Shown here piece after piece: positions 1 through 10,153 of a DNA stretch of 60,000 nt. Each line of letters opens with the position of its first letter. Position 1 is the first letter of the stretch. Origin of the DNA: Membranipora membranacea. Lineage: Eukaryota > Bryozoa > Gymnolaemata > Cheilostomatida > Membraniporidae. Where the stretch lies: the NCBI GenBank assembly GCA_914767715.1, contig OU612072.1, positions 7,876,001-7,936,000 on the forward strand. The letters run 5' to 3'. A program made the position numbers and the translations under genes. Under the pieces are notes generated by a model. It searched no databases. It saw only the letters and a program-made list of their open reading frames with translations, and was not told the origin of the DNA.

Positions 1-540
1 CAAATCTGTCGTCTAGCAAATTTAGCGTGGTTTGCTAAACTTTGGTTTACAACTTTACCTGCTTTCCTTACCCAATAGTTGTAATACTACACCCTGCTAT
101 CATTTCTGGTTTCATGAAATCTGTAACACATCCATCTTTCTTCACCAGCCTAATTTATCGTTTGATTTCCTGCTTCTATTTTCATTGGAGATACACAAAG
201 CTGTGATGAAATTTTGATTTTAATTGTGAGACTATTTATTCATCGTTCTCGTGTCTCTTAATGATATCATCCCATCACACTATGCTTTGATTCCAAGGTT
301 GTACCTCAGACTCCTCAAAACCCTGTCAGATAGCTTTTTAAAAAGTAAGGAGGAGATGACTACCACTGAGCATTATCGATTTTAAATAACTGAGTGTACA
401 TGTTTTTCACACTTATAGAGTTCCTTAGATTTAAAATATTCGCTTCACCCCTTGCTGTTGGTATTCTATGCTCATGTGTTGATATGTAACATGGTACTAT
501 TGACAGCATGAGGTTTCTCTGTACTTAATTTGTTCATTAT

Positions 541-1322
541 GTGTTTGTGGCAATTTGGCAACAACAGCTTATATTTTAAACTGTTTTCAGTGGATGCATA
601 TAGTAACACTATGACCATCCCTCAACATTTATCAGTCTTAACTGCCGGCTCTTATCACCCATTCAATGAATTGATATGTCAAACCTACTTAAAATTGTAG
701 TGTTTGTTCCATGTTTTTATCTCTTCCACATAAAGCCCAAATTCCTAGAAGTGGTTTCAGGATCTTGACTGAGATATAGATAAACCACTGTTGAACCCAC
801 AAACGTCGCAAACGTCAAAACGTCGCAATCTGTCGTTCCACTAACGTCGCAATCCAAAAAACGTCGCAACGAAGGGTTTTTAAAACGTCGCAAACCCACA
901 AGCGTCGCAATTTTTAAATGTCGCAATAGCTCGAACCCACTAACGTCGCAAATGTCGCAACTCAACAAAAATACGAAGTTGTCTTCTCATTTGATGCAAA
1001 TTGGTGATGATGATATGTTGCGAGAAGTAGAAAGGAGCATACAAATTTCAAAACACGGTGGGGAATTTGTCCATGATGTGTTTGTGGCAATTTGGCAACA
1101 ACAGCTTATATTTTAAACTGTGTTCAGTGGATGCATATAGTAACACTATGACCATCCCTCAACATTTATCAGTCTTAACTGCCGGCTCTTATCACCCATT
1201 GGATGAATTGATATGTCAAACCTACTTAAAATTGTAGTGTTTGTTCCATGTTTTATCTCTTCCACATAAAGCCCAAAATCCTAGAAATGGTTTCAGGATC
1301 TTTACTGAGATATAGATAAACC
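541..1322. repeat. 245-bp direct repeat, two copies, split by a CpG-rich insert
   Basis: Bases 541-785 and 1079-1322 are nearly identical. Both begin GTGTTTGTGGCAATTTGGC and end GATATAGATAAACC. They differ by a few substitutions and one T. The 293 bases between them (786-1078) have no match elsewhere in the window and hold the ACGTCGCAA array described separately. No coding potential is seen in either copy. Bases 1-540 show nothing recognisable beyond AT-rich DNA. Confidence 0.85.
803..962. repeat. Irregular array of ACGTCGCAA motifs
   Basis: Within 160 bases the 9-mer ACGTCGCAA (or the variants GCGTCGCAA and ATGTCGCAA) occurs about nine times, all in the same direction, with irregular gaps of roughly 3 to 20 bases. 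The block is strikingly CpG-rich against AT-rich surroundings. The spacing is too irregular for a simple satellite. The role is unknown; it could be a decayed minisatellite or a cluster of binding sites. Confidence 0.75.
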
Positions 1323-2026
1323 CCCGCAAAATTGTTGATAAATTGACTTGTGATTGTGTCTCAGTCCAGATTTCAAACCCCTCCCACCGCTGATAAGCCA
1401 TAGTAAGCCATTGTGAGGAGTTTTAACTGTTACTATTAAACTAACAACAGCCCATAAAATGATGCCCACATAAAAATGAGGCGTTTGAGTTTAGCTGTAC
1501 TAAAACTAACACTCACTCGCTGAACTTCAGCTGTTTTCATTTTCGGTTGCGTCCGGATGGAAAACAATTGTTTGGCACATGTCCTGCTATCTCACATTAG
1601 ATATATGTACATAAATGTATGACACTATATAACACTGCAGACGTTATGCATGATGATGCATTGCGGGCTTGTAAGATACTCATTACTCTAAAACCAATAA
1701 TTTATGTCACCCATTATCCAAAGAATGTAAACAAATAGTCTAAGTTGCAATGCAATGCAAATTAGTGGCATTACATTATCAACCACTCACTTTACCATGT
1801 AAAGCCACTGACTCGCAGCGCAGCCTTCTGACTCTCTCAGAATAGCAATGGATGAATCCCTATGTAATGTTTATATGTGGCTAAATCTCCCTTCTTTATT
1901 TGGACAAAGGTGCCAGCATACAATCTTCGACCGAAAGTGAGCAATGATAACGATTCGGAATATCGTTGGCCATTCATGGTTATAAGTTAGTTAGTTTTTT
2001 ACTTTCTATCATTATTTGCTTCACAG

Positions 2027-2120
2027 GTACCTATATATAATCCACCTATGCCTGTAAATCTGAACATCCCCGGCGGTATGCAGCCAGGAAAGAAAATTGT
2101 GTATGATGTGATCAAGGAGT
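2027..2120 (+). pseudogene. Orphan galectin N-terminal exon fragment
   Basis: After a splice-acceptor-like tract (TTGCTTCACAG ending at 2026) the plus strand reads VPIYNPPMP, then IPGGMQPGKKIVYDV. This closely matches the first strand of galectin domains and two exons of the galectin gene at 25-33 kb (VPVYNP in its exon 1; IPGGMQPGKMIRISG at 27782-27688). No HxNxR or WGxEER exon is found nearby. The reading frame runs on to a stop near 2206, into DNA that on the other strand resembles a LINE reverse transcriptase. It is probably a dispersed exon copy or relic of a neighbouring galectin gene. Confidence 0.6.
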
Positions 2121-2137
2121 TGTCTTTAACAATTAAA

Positions 2138-2356
2138 TTAAAAACTTTCCATAGTAATTTCTTGTCTATGGTACATATGCTTGTGTGCAAAACAGGCAGA
2201 CAATAAATACATCAAGAGGGAAACTACACAACTTTGGAACATCATGAAAGCTAATGGCTTTGAACTTAGATGCAACATTTTTTTAACAACATACATTCTT
2301 TGACTTGCTTTGCCAGCTATTCTTTGCACATAATCTTCAAATCTCAGGTGTTTCAC
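2138..2356 (-). mobile_element. LINE reverse-transcriptase fragment
   Basis: The minus strand is open for 72 codons. It contains YVQRIAGKASQRMYVVKKM followed by a hydrophobic stretch with SLLMYLLSA. This resembles the region after the catalytic core of non-LTR retrotransposon reverse transcriptases, where a 'KAsqRLyfLrkL' helix precedes 'yrs.i.sil.Y'. No catalytic YxDD or endonuclease part is seen, so it is a short dead fragment. The clade cannot be assigned. Confidence 0.5.
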
Positions 2357-3236
2357 CCGACAATATTACGGTGCCATCTCAGACGTACCCTCAGCTGTTT
2401 ATGCTCAGGGGGTTTTACACCTTTAAAATACCACTTTGCGACATGCTAATATTAAAACTCAGGTTTCGAATCCTCCCAGGTTGAGAGCCCTGCTTATCAA
2501 GGGAATAAAAAAAATTGATTTGGAGTTCAGCTCCACTTCAAGAAGGGTGTTTATAACCAAGTGGATCGCTGAGCTCCACTTACTCACTGTACAAAAGTAC
2601 CACTGTACAACACTAATCGTAATCAAATATTAGGTGTGTGGATTTTGTTAAGGCTAGGTTAAGTTAGTAATCTTTTATTTTTGTGTACAGATTTATAGAT
2701 GTTTAGAAAAAGCATCTATCTGCAGGCATATTATTATAACATTAAAATATGAATGCGGAATTAAAAATAAAAATTTAGCTAAATGACTGGCTTGGCAATT
2801 CGCAGATGACTATAATTGTAGGGGGCTCCACCGTCCTGATGTGAATGGAGCCCTTAATGCCTGTAGTGGTCTTGGTTGCCAAATTTGGTTTGTTGCCATT
2901 GAATATGATGAATATGTAACTGTATGCGCACCTGTCATTTCGCTTAACATATTTGTATGAAAAAATAATTTAGGATATTACATTTATTTGTCTTATTGTC
3001 ACTTATTTTATGTGACTGTGACAAAATTAGCAATTAGCAAATTAGGAATTAACATAAAACAACTTGTCAAGGGTTGAGGATTTGGAGGTGTTATGAGCTT
3101 CTATGTCATCATCATGGATAAATAAAAATAAATACTTGTTAATGTATGTCTACTGTACCAAACTTCAGGCCCAAACTTCCCCTTTTATATATGTCATTTA
3201 GATGGGCGAAGCAGAGTGTTATAATGGAAATTTTTT

Positions 3237-5353
3237 CTATATAGTTTTTCTTTTGGGGGTTTTGGTTTTTCCTTCAGCCTGAGATATAATAGGATTAGGT
3301 GTGGCAACATTTTCCATCCTTTTTTTGCCTACCACCACCTCGCTAAAACTACTTATGGTGTTACCGATGGCCCCTGTTACTGGTGTTGTTCCAGTCGACA
3401 CACTAGTCAGCTCCGTATCACTGCTTTTCTGACCATCTGTGTCAGGAGTAGCTGTGTTCTCCATGTCTTTGTCTAATCCAGCTCTATTTTGACCTAAGAT
3501 AGATGGGGATAATTATGCTTATGTTGAAAAATATATAACAAACTTAGGAATTACCCAAAAGAAACAACTTGTCAAGAATCTTCTAACCTTAAAAGAGAGG
3601 GCTGAGGATTTGGGGGTGTTATGCACTTCTTATGTCATCATTATAAATAAAAATAAATAAAAATTTGGGTATCTCTACATCGCCAAACTCCCAGGCCCAA
3701 ATATCATATCTTTAAATTTGATTCTCTTATTTATATGGGCAATGCACAGCGCTAGTGTGGTATAATATCTTACCTTTCTGTTTCTTTTTTAGAGGATTTG
3801 GTTTTCCTTCAGCCTGGGATGGACCTGTGTTCAGAGTATTGGGATTCTGCTGCACATCGTTGTTTTCAGGGGGTAACTCTGCGAAAAGATGGCTCAGCGT
3901 TCCGCTCTGTTTAACCACTTTCTCGCTATTGCTGGTGTGTCTAGTGGCGGTTGCTACTTGTGTTGCTGATGTTGAGCCACCTGACTGCTCAATAACACTT
4001 CCTTGTAGGTCACCAATGATTTCTGATCCAGCCTCATTTTCACCTGGATATACAGAGATAATTGTAATTTTTTTTACAACATGCACAACGAATTGCTTGC
4101 GTGTAAAGATGATAAGAAAAAACACATCAGTATCACAGCACTAGTTTACTGATCAGATTGAAGACATGCTAGAGTCTGTGTAAAAACAATTGATCGGCAA
4201 ACATGAGAGCAGAAGTAAAGTGTCCCATTGCTACACCTTGGAAAGGATTCCCATGAAACCTGCTCCATCACCAATAAAAAGTACCTGTTGGACCTTCCTG
4301 TAGGTCTTTGATTATCTTCTTACTTTTATTTTCAAATTCTTTACTCTCTATTTCTCTTTCTACTTTCATCGTTTCGATTGAAGATAATAACCTTGAATAA
4401 ACATGAAACTTCTGTCAGATTCTGTGCCCAGAGATATGGTTTTGTTTATAATTGTTTGGTTGATTTTCCGCAATGCATGTAACACTGATCAGTAAGCTGC
4501 AAGAATTTCTAGATAATAATTATGCATGCATAACCATCATCAATTGTGAGCTATTTTAGGCTGTCAAGACTCATCCTCATACGAACCTATTAATGTCTTT
4601 TTGCACCTGACTTCCCTGAGGCAATCTGGTTGGCTCTAGATATTTATATTTCTGAAAAGAGATCAAGGAATTTTTTTTAGAAATTTGAGGTAGACTCCTT
4701 TTTGTGCTTTCATGTGTACTGTATGTACTTAACATCAGTACATAGCTCGCAAATCCATTGCGATGCTGATGCCAAATTGTTCACAATTTTTTCATTCGTG
4801 TAAAGGAAATGACTTGCGGATGTAAATATCAACAACATGCATTGAATTTAAAACTACATACCCAATCTTCTATAAGTCCATCCTCCGTCTGTTGGTCAGT
4901 CTTTTCGTATTGGCACGCCTCTTCAACGATGCTGCCTCCCTCAATAATTTTTTTATAGTGTTTGATAAAATCAGCTCTCTCATCGAGTGTGCCGTCTTGT
5001 TTCAGAGCAAAAGCAAGCCTTGGTTCATGCTCCCCAAAGTGAAGGATTTTGTTACGCAACTCATTCACCGCAGATTCAGATGTGTGTGATTGATCCTTTC
5101 CGAAGCATTTTTCGATGAGTACTCCAAGGGTTAGTTTCTTGGGCCTCAATCGTTGATATTTAGCTTTCCATGCTGCAGCTGGATCCTCTGAAGAGGGTGA
5201 GGGAGATTGAGTAGTAACCTTTTGAACTGCCAGATATTTAGTAAGTATTTCTTCAAGATTATAGGAAACAGAGGCAACCAAGGAGCTGTCAAAAATTGAT
5301 TTCCATTGGGTTTCAGTTATATCTCTGATCTCTATTTCTCCATCAGATGCCAT
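3237..5353 (-). CDS. Unrecognised 396-aa protein, five exons, disordered C-terminal half
   Basis: Exons, read on the minus strand: 5353-4862, 4651-4607, 4411-4285, 4043-3774 and 3493-3237. The phases (0, 0, 1, 1) agree at every join and the sum is 397 codons with the stop. The first ATG (5353) follows an in-frame upstream ORF but heads a conserved block that is also duplicated at 13.4 kb. Residues 1-164 (exon 1) form a mixed, charged, probably folded domain (starts MASDGEIEIRD; contains ILHFGEHEPRLAFAL). I do not recognise it. Exon 3 encodes a lysine/glutamate-rich helix (VEREIESKEFENKSKK). Exons 4 and 5 encode Ser/Thr/Asn-rich, disordered sequence with lysine-rich ends and share the motif SQAEGK before a basic tail. 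The introns around exons 4 and 5 are also alike, so the final exon is a tandem duplicate that has lost its splice donor and ends in a stop. No function is claimed. Confidence 0.7.
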
Positions 5354-5580
5354 CACAAATGTCAGTGTCGACACTTCGCCTGACTATCACAAAAGTTAGT
5401 CTAAAATACACACGCCTTTTGTCATTCTTTTGTATTTGTCTATTGCAAACAATGCTTATGAGGATACTGTATAGCCAATCACATAAACACGCGCGGTCAC
5501 ATGACCGGAACTTATTCAGTTTTCTTTCCGAAAATATAGTGGGGATAACTCTATAATGTGTGTGCTCGCAAAAGTAGCCT
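5354..5580 (-). promoter_or_regulatory. Probable promoter of the minus-strand 396-aa gene
   Basis: This stretch directly upstream of the ATG at 5353 is one of two copies in the window; the other is at about 13450-13725. Both keep a CCAAT sequence in TAGCCAATCACA and a near-palindromic GTCACRTGACCGG site. The rest has point changes, and the second copy has an insertion of about 30 bases. Retention of both motifs is suggestive only. No TATA box is evident. Confidence 0.35.
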
Positions 5581-5582
5581 GT

Positions 5583-5643
5583 CTTAACAAGCTTTGTTCG
5601 GAGGGGGGGGGGGGGACACCCACCCACCGAAAAAAGCTTGTTA
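5583..5643. repeat. Hairpin with a G13 tract in its loop
   Basis: TTAACAAGCTTTGTTCGG (from about 5584) is mirrored by CCGAAAAAAGCTTGTTAA (ending about 5643). Between them lies a run of 13 G (5603-5615) followed by ACACCCACCCA. A related arm beside another G-run occurs near 56432-56470, in the opposite orientation (ACAAAGCTTGTCAAGACTGG), which points to a dispersed element with a poly-G core. Confidence 0.65.
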
Positions 5644-6410
5644 ATACATGCTTGGTTGCTAGGTAATCTGGATATGTCTTTCATATCATGGCTGCTTTCA
5701 AATTCAACACTCACCCCACAGAAACCCGTGCTATGTCAGGACCACCTACACGGACCAGATAAAGAAGCTTGTCAGGACAAGCCACCTAAGCTCCTCTCAC
5801 ACTCTATTGCAAGCGATTATCTAGAGTTCACTGCTGCAAGCTACAACCAGCTCAATGACAAGATATGTCACTAGCTAGTCAGATAGCCCTGCTCCTGCTG
5901 CAAGTCTTACTCTTCTCCTAGATAGGATAAGGACACTGCATTGGGGGTTTGATTCCTACTCCATAATAGCACTATAATGCCAATACTATAGTGTCAAATA
6001 AACTAAAAACCTAGTTAATGCCAAGCGGAAAACACGACCCTGTTTCCGGCTTTGGCAGAAATAGGAAAACGCAACCGAAATGATTCACATTTTTAGAATA
6101 GATAACTCTTTATACTTGCATAAATCTCGACAGGACACATCCGATGCTAAAATTATTCATATCCCTAAGGAAGTAGGAGAGCAGTGCTGGCATTTATTCA
6201 TTGAAATACTCACCTGGTCCTTTGTCACTCTGCTAGAGGAAAGCTTAACATTTTTTAAACCACTCAATGGTTCGGTTCGAACAAAAGATGGCAGGAATGA
6301 AAGTCTATCAAATATCGAATTCCAATACGATACTTATGTTACTATTATCATCATTATTATTTACCACTGAAGTAGAAAAAAACATTAATATAACCTTTTA
6401 AGGAGAGACA

Positions 6411-7349
6411 GGATAGACAGGGATAATTTTGCTTATGTTGAAAAATTTATAACAAACTTAGGAATTACCCAAAAAAAACAACTTGTCAAGAAACTTCTAA
6501 CCTTAAAAGAGAGGGTTGAGGATTTGGGGGTGTTATGCACTTCTTATGTCATCATTATAAATAAAAATAAATAAAAATTTGGGTATCTCTACATCGCCAA
6601 ACTCCCAGGCCCAAATATCCCGTCTTAAATTTGATTATCTTATTTATATGGGCAATGCACAGCGCTAGTCTGGAGTAGGTGTGTCTTAACTTTCTGTTTC
6701 TTTTTTCGAGGATTTGGTTTTGGATTCTGCTGCACATCTTTGTTTTCAGAGAGTAACTCTTCTGGCAAAAGACTGCTCGGCATTATCTCGCTATTGCTGG
6801 TGTCACTAGTGGCGGCTTCTGCTTGGTCATCAATCATCTCTCTCCCCTCTGTTTTTCTTGGAGATAATAACCTTGAATAAACATGAAACATCTATCAGAT
6901 TCTGTGCCCAGAGATATGGTCTTGTTTATAATTGTTTGGTTGATGTTCTGCAATGCATGTAACACTGATCAGTAAGCTGCAAGAATTTCTAGATAATATT
7001 TATGCATGCATAACCATAATTAATTGTGAGCTATTTTAGGCTGTCAAGACTCATACGATCGTTGCTATGTATTTTTGCACCCGACTTCCCTGAGGCAATC
7101 TGGTTGGCTCTAGATATTTATATTTCTGAAAAGAGATCAAGGAATTTTTTTTAGAAATTTGAGGTAGACTCCTTTTTGTGCTTTCATGTGTACTGTATGT
7201 ACTCAACATCAGTACATAGCTCGCAAATCCATTGCGATGCTGATGCCAAATTGTTCACAATTTTTTCATTCATGTAAGGGAAATGACCTGCGGATGTAAA
7301 TATCAACAACTTGCGTTGAATTTAAAACTACATACCCAATCATCTATAA
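6411..7349 (-). pseudogene. Partial duplicate of the 396-aa gene (exons 2-4)
   Basis: This segment copies about 3498-4876. It carries intron 4 sequence, exon 4, exon 3, exon 2 (7141-7097) and the last bases of exon 1 with its donor. At 7345 homology stops. Relative to the parent it has lost the rest of exon 3, intron 3 and the start of exon 4, so that exon 3's FHVYSRLLS runs directly in frame into exon 4-type sequence (TSNSE, later LLSENKDVQQNP) and a lysine-rich end. There is no exon 1 or terminal exon, so it is probably a non-functional relic. It could instead be an alternative 3' part of an adjacent gene. Confidence 0.65.
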
Positions 7350-7756
7350 ATCTGTAACTGTAGCTCGTAAAATTGTAATAGTCTGAGAAAATACTGTTCT
7401 GTAATTTTCACTGAATAATTGGATTTTACAAACTGAAACATAATGGGCGCCATCCAACCCCCCTGTGTGGATTTGGGCAGACCGTTTTGTATCACAATTT
7501 CTAAGAATACATTGATTATGTGGCGACAATGCGGGCATTTCCAGATATGCTGAAAGATTTAACTGAGAGTAACTACACTTGAAGCAAAAAAGACAACTGT
7601 GGATATCTTCATAACAGGTGAGCTCGTCGTTTTAGCTGCCATCTATGTTAATTCAACTTGTTCATATTAATGATACCGAAAAATCAATATTGCAACACCA
7701 AAACCTTTCACTAGATTAGATGGGCAGCTCAAAATCAACACTGTAAGCAAACTTAA

Positions 7757-8743
7757 TTTTTTATAGGTTGTCCTACACCAATAGAGATAGAGACAGATTT
7801 CTCAATCATTTTGACTTACTTGCATGGGATCGGCTTTCTAATGATGAGAAACACAAACATCAATACAAAAACTGCGATCGGAATGTATGAGTGAGACTCA
7901 TAAATATGTCTATGGAAAGTTAAGAAGAAATGCTATTGCATTTGGCAGCCAAGTTCCAGATTTACCAGCCCTAGCTCCACAAAAAGAAAACACAGAGAGA
8001 GAGGAGATAATTAGGGGAGCTTTAGCTGTGGTCGGTCAAATCGCAGTTGACAGCGCACATACCGCTGTCATGGCACGTAACGTTTCCATGAGAACAATGC
8101 AAAATCTTAGGAGAGAAGTTGCACTCGTAAAGTGTGAAAACACTAGGCCAATCTATGAGCTAAAATCAGAAAACTATGTGTTTGATAGGGAAAAACAAAA
8201 GAACACATAGAGGCAACAATAGAAGCTAATGGCAGACCAAACTTCTCTGAGTTAGCTAGTAATTTCCCTGTATTCTTGAGAAATGGAAAAATAGCGTCAA
8301 ATGGCAATCAGATACTCAAACAATTTGCCATTGATGAGGGGATATTTGAGCAACCGGACAAGGAGAACAGAAGGCAAAGGCGTTGGATAAGGATGCTCGA
8401 CTTGGATGGGGCCAAGTTTCCATTAACAGCACTTTATCCTACCAGAGACCAGCTGAAACAAGAGACAAGGGACAAGATTTTACGAGGGGAGCTTGATATC
8501 GGCGTCCCCATTGTCCCGATCACTGTTGAGTGTTTGGAGATAGGAGAAAGAGGAGAGCTAGAAAAACACAGTATCACAACTGAAGGGCGAGCATACAGTA
8601 TGCAGAAAATTCTTGATAAGCTTCTTCACAAGCATCTAAGCCTAGGGCTGCACCGCAATCATTTTAACGCAGCTGATGACATAGATGAAGTTATAAAACA
8701 GTTACGTATAAAGGGTAGGTTAGATCAGTCAATAAACATTTAA
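7757..8743 (+). pseudogene. Frameshifted ORF of unknown protein
   Basis: Three open segments follow one another in different frames. The first (about 7769-7880) follows a possible acceptor TTTTTTATAG and reads FLNHFDLLAWDRLS, then a His/Cys-containing stretch. The second is 7887-8207 and the third about 8188-8743. Removing one frameshift near 7880 and one in the A-rich run near 8195 would give a single protein of about 320 residues, ending in a helical charged domain (EQPDKENRRQRRWIRMLDLDG and onward). I recognise no family. It could be a degraded transposon-encoded protein or a gene with assembly or homopolymer errors. Bases 8750-10150 downstream hold no gene I can support. Confidence 0.45.
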
Positions 8744-9183
8744 CTGTATTTTTACCAGCTACATAAATTTACACACAAGTCAACATCAGAGGTAATGAAA
8801 ATATCAGCAAAGCATGTCTTGTATCAAAATAAATTTTCTGCATAATCTGATAAGATGTAGATGCTGTAAGTATTTACCATTTGTCTGGTAATCAAAATGA
8901 CCGATGATCACAGTGAAACTTGATCACTTGCTTATTGTCTTAACCTTGGTGTTATTATTTTTAAGGTCTTCATTGTAATGCACGGAGTATAGAAGAGCTG
9001 AATGAAATGATTTCCTCCTGTATGTTTGTTGTCTGGCACGATCATTCTACCGTCGGCTCACATAGTCATTTCCTTGTTCTTCTCTCACTTATCTATGATC
9101 CTCTAGTAAACCTCAAACCTGCGGAATATAAAGAAGGTGGAAAAAAGTAAGTGTCTTGCAGAAGCTATTCATTCATGATAACA

Positions 9184-9440
9184 TCACAGAGTAAGCATAT
9201 TGTACCTCTATGAAGACTTTTTGTCAAAGATTTAAAACTAGGTGACTATCAGTGGCTGTGTAGCCCAACGGCTACAAGTTATCGATAACTTTCAGGGGAG
9301 TTTCGGAGATAACAGTCAATTATTATTTGGTGTATAGTGTGATAGAAATGTCTGGTTTCACACTACAGAGGCTCAGTCTAGTAGCCTGTTCTGCAGACAA
9401 GCTTACTTAGAACTTCGTACCACAGAGTAAGGATATATCA
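9184..9440. repeat. Two CACAGAGTAAG motifs related to the palindrome at 35.4 kb
   Basis: TCACAGAGTAAGCATAT (about 9184) and CCACAGAGTAAGGATAT (about 9421) match one arm of the 32-bp palindrome at 35441-35472. They may be ends of a dispersed inverted-repeat element. Too little is shared to define borders. Confidence 0.35.
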
Positions 9441-10153
9441 TCATAGTACATATTGCATTATAACGCTATAAAGCAGTTGTGGTTTTCGGATTGGCTTGCA
9501 GATCAAAGCCAGAGTAACACAATATTTGAACATGTACTGTGCATTGCATGATCATTGATCGACACCTTTCAAACATCATAATAAACGGACTGCTCATGTT
9601 TAGGTCTCTTGATTCTATAATCAGCCTGATAGAAAGACCAGAGATTTATATTTTCGCTTGATCAAACAGCTCAACAAAGGATCAGATGCTCTATACACCC
9701 TATCGAATTGAAAGTCTAAAATCTCTGCTGCCATCAGTGTCCCATTCAGAGATCGTCTACCACTCAAAGATGAGAGTTGGCATAGGTACATTTCAGTTAC
9801 ATGCAATTGAACTCATACCTTGTTCTCGAGAAGAAATTGAAGCCGTAGAGGTTTATATATCTATCAATATCATGATAGTAGGGTCTAATAATAATTGTGT
9901 AACCAGTCATCATCGAATGCTAGCTTTAGCTTTCCATAATATCATCGTTGCAAACATCCTAAAGTGAAAGAAAATAAAGATAGGCTACTGATTCTATCGT
10001 AATTCATGTTCTCAAGGTGATTCTCCAGCAAGGGCATTTGAGTCAGGCAATCAGGTGAATGGCCACCTTCACTGCCACTGCGGCATTTACATCCGTATTG
10101 TCCTGACCTACCAGAATCTAACAAAGCCTAAGTATCTATCTAAGTGTGCTAGA

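Noticed and set aside
3755-4144. 129-codon plus-strand ORF
   Set aside because: It is antisense to exon 4 of the minus-strand 396-aa gene, whose splice phases and duplicated module support the other strand.
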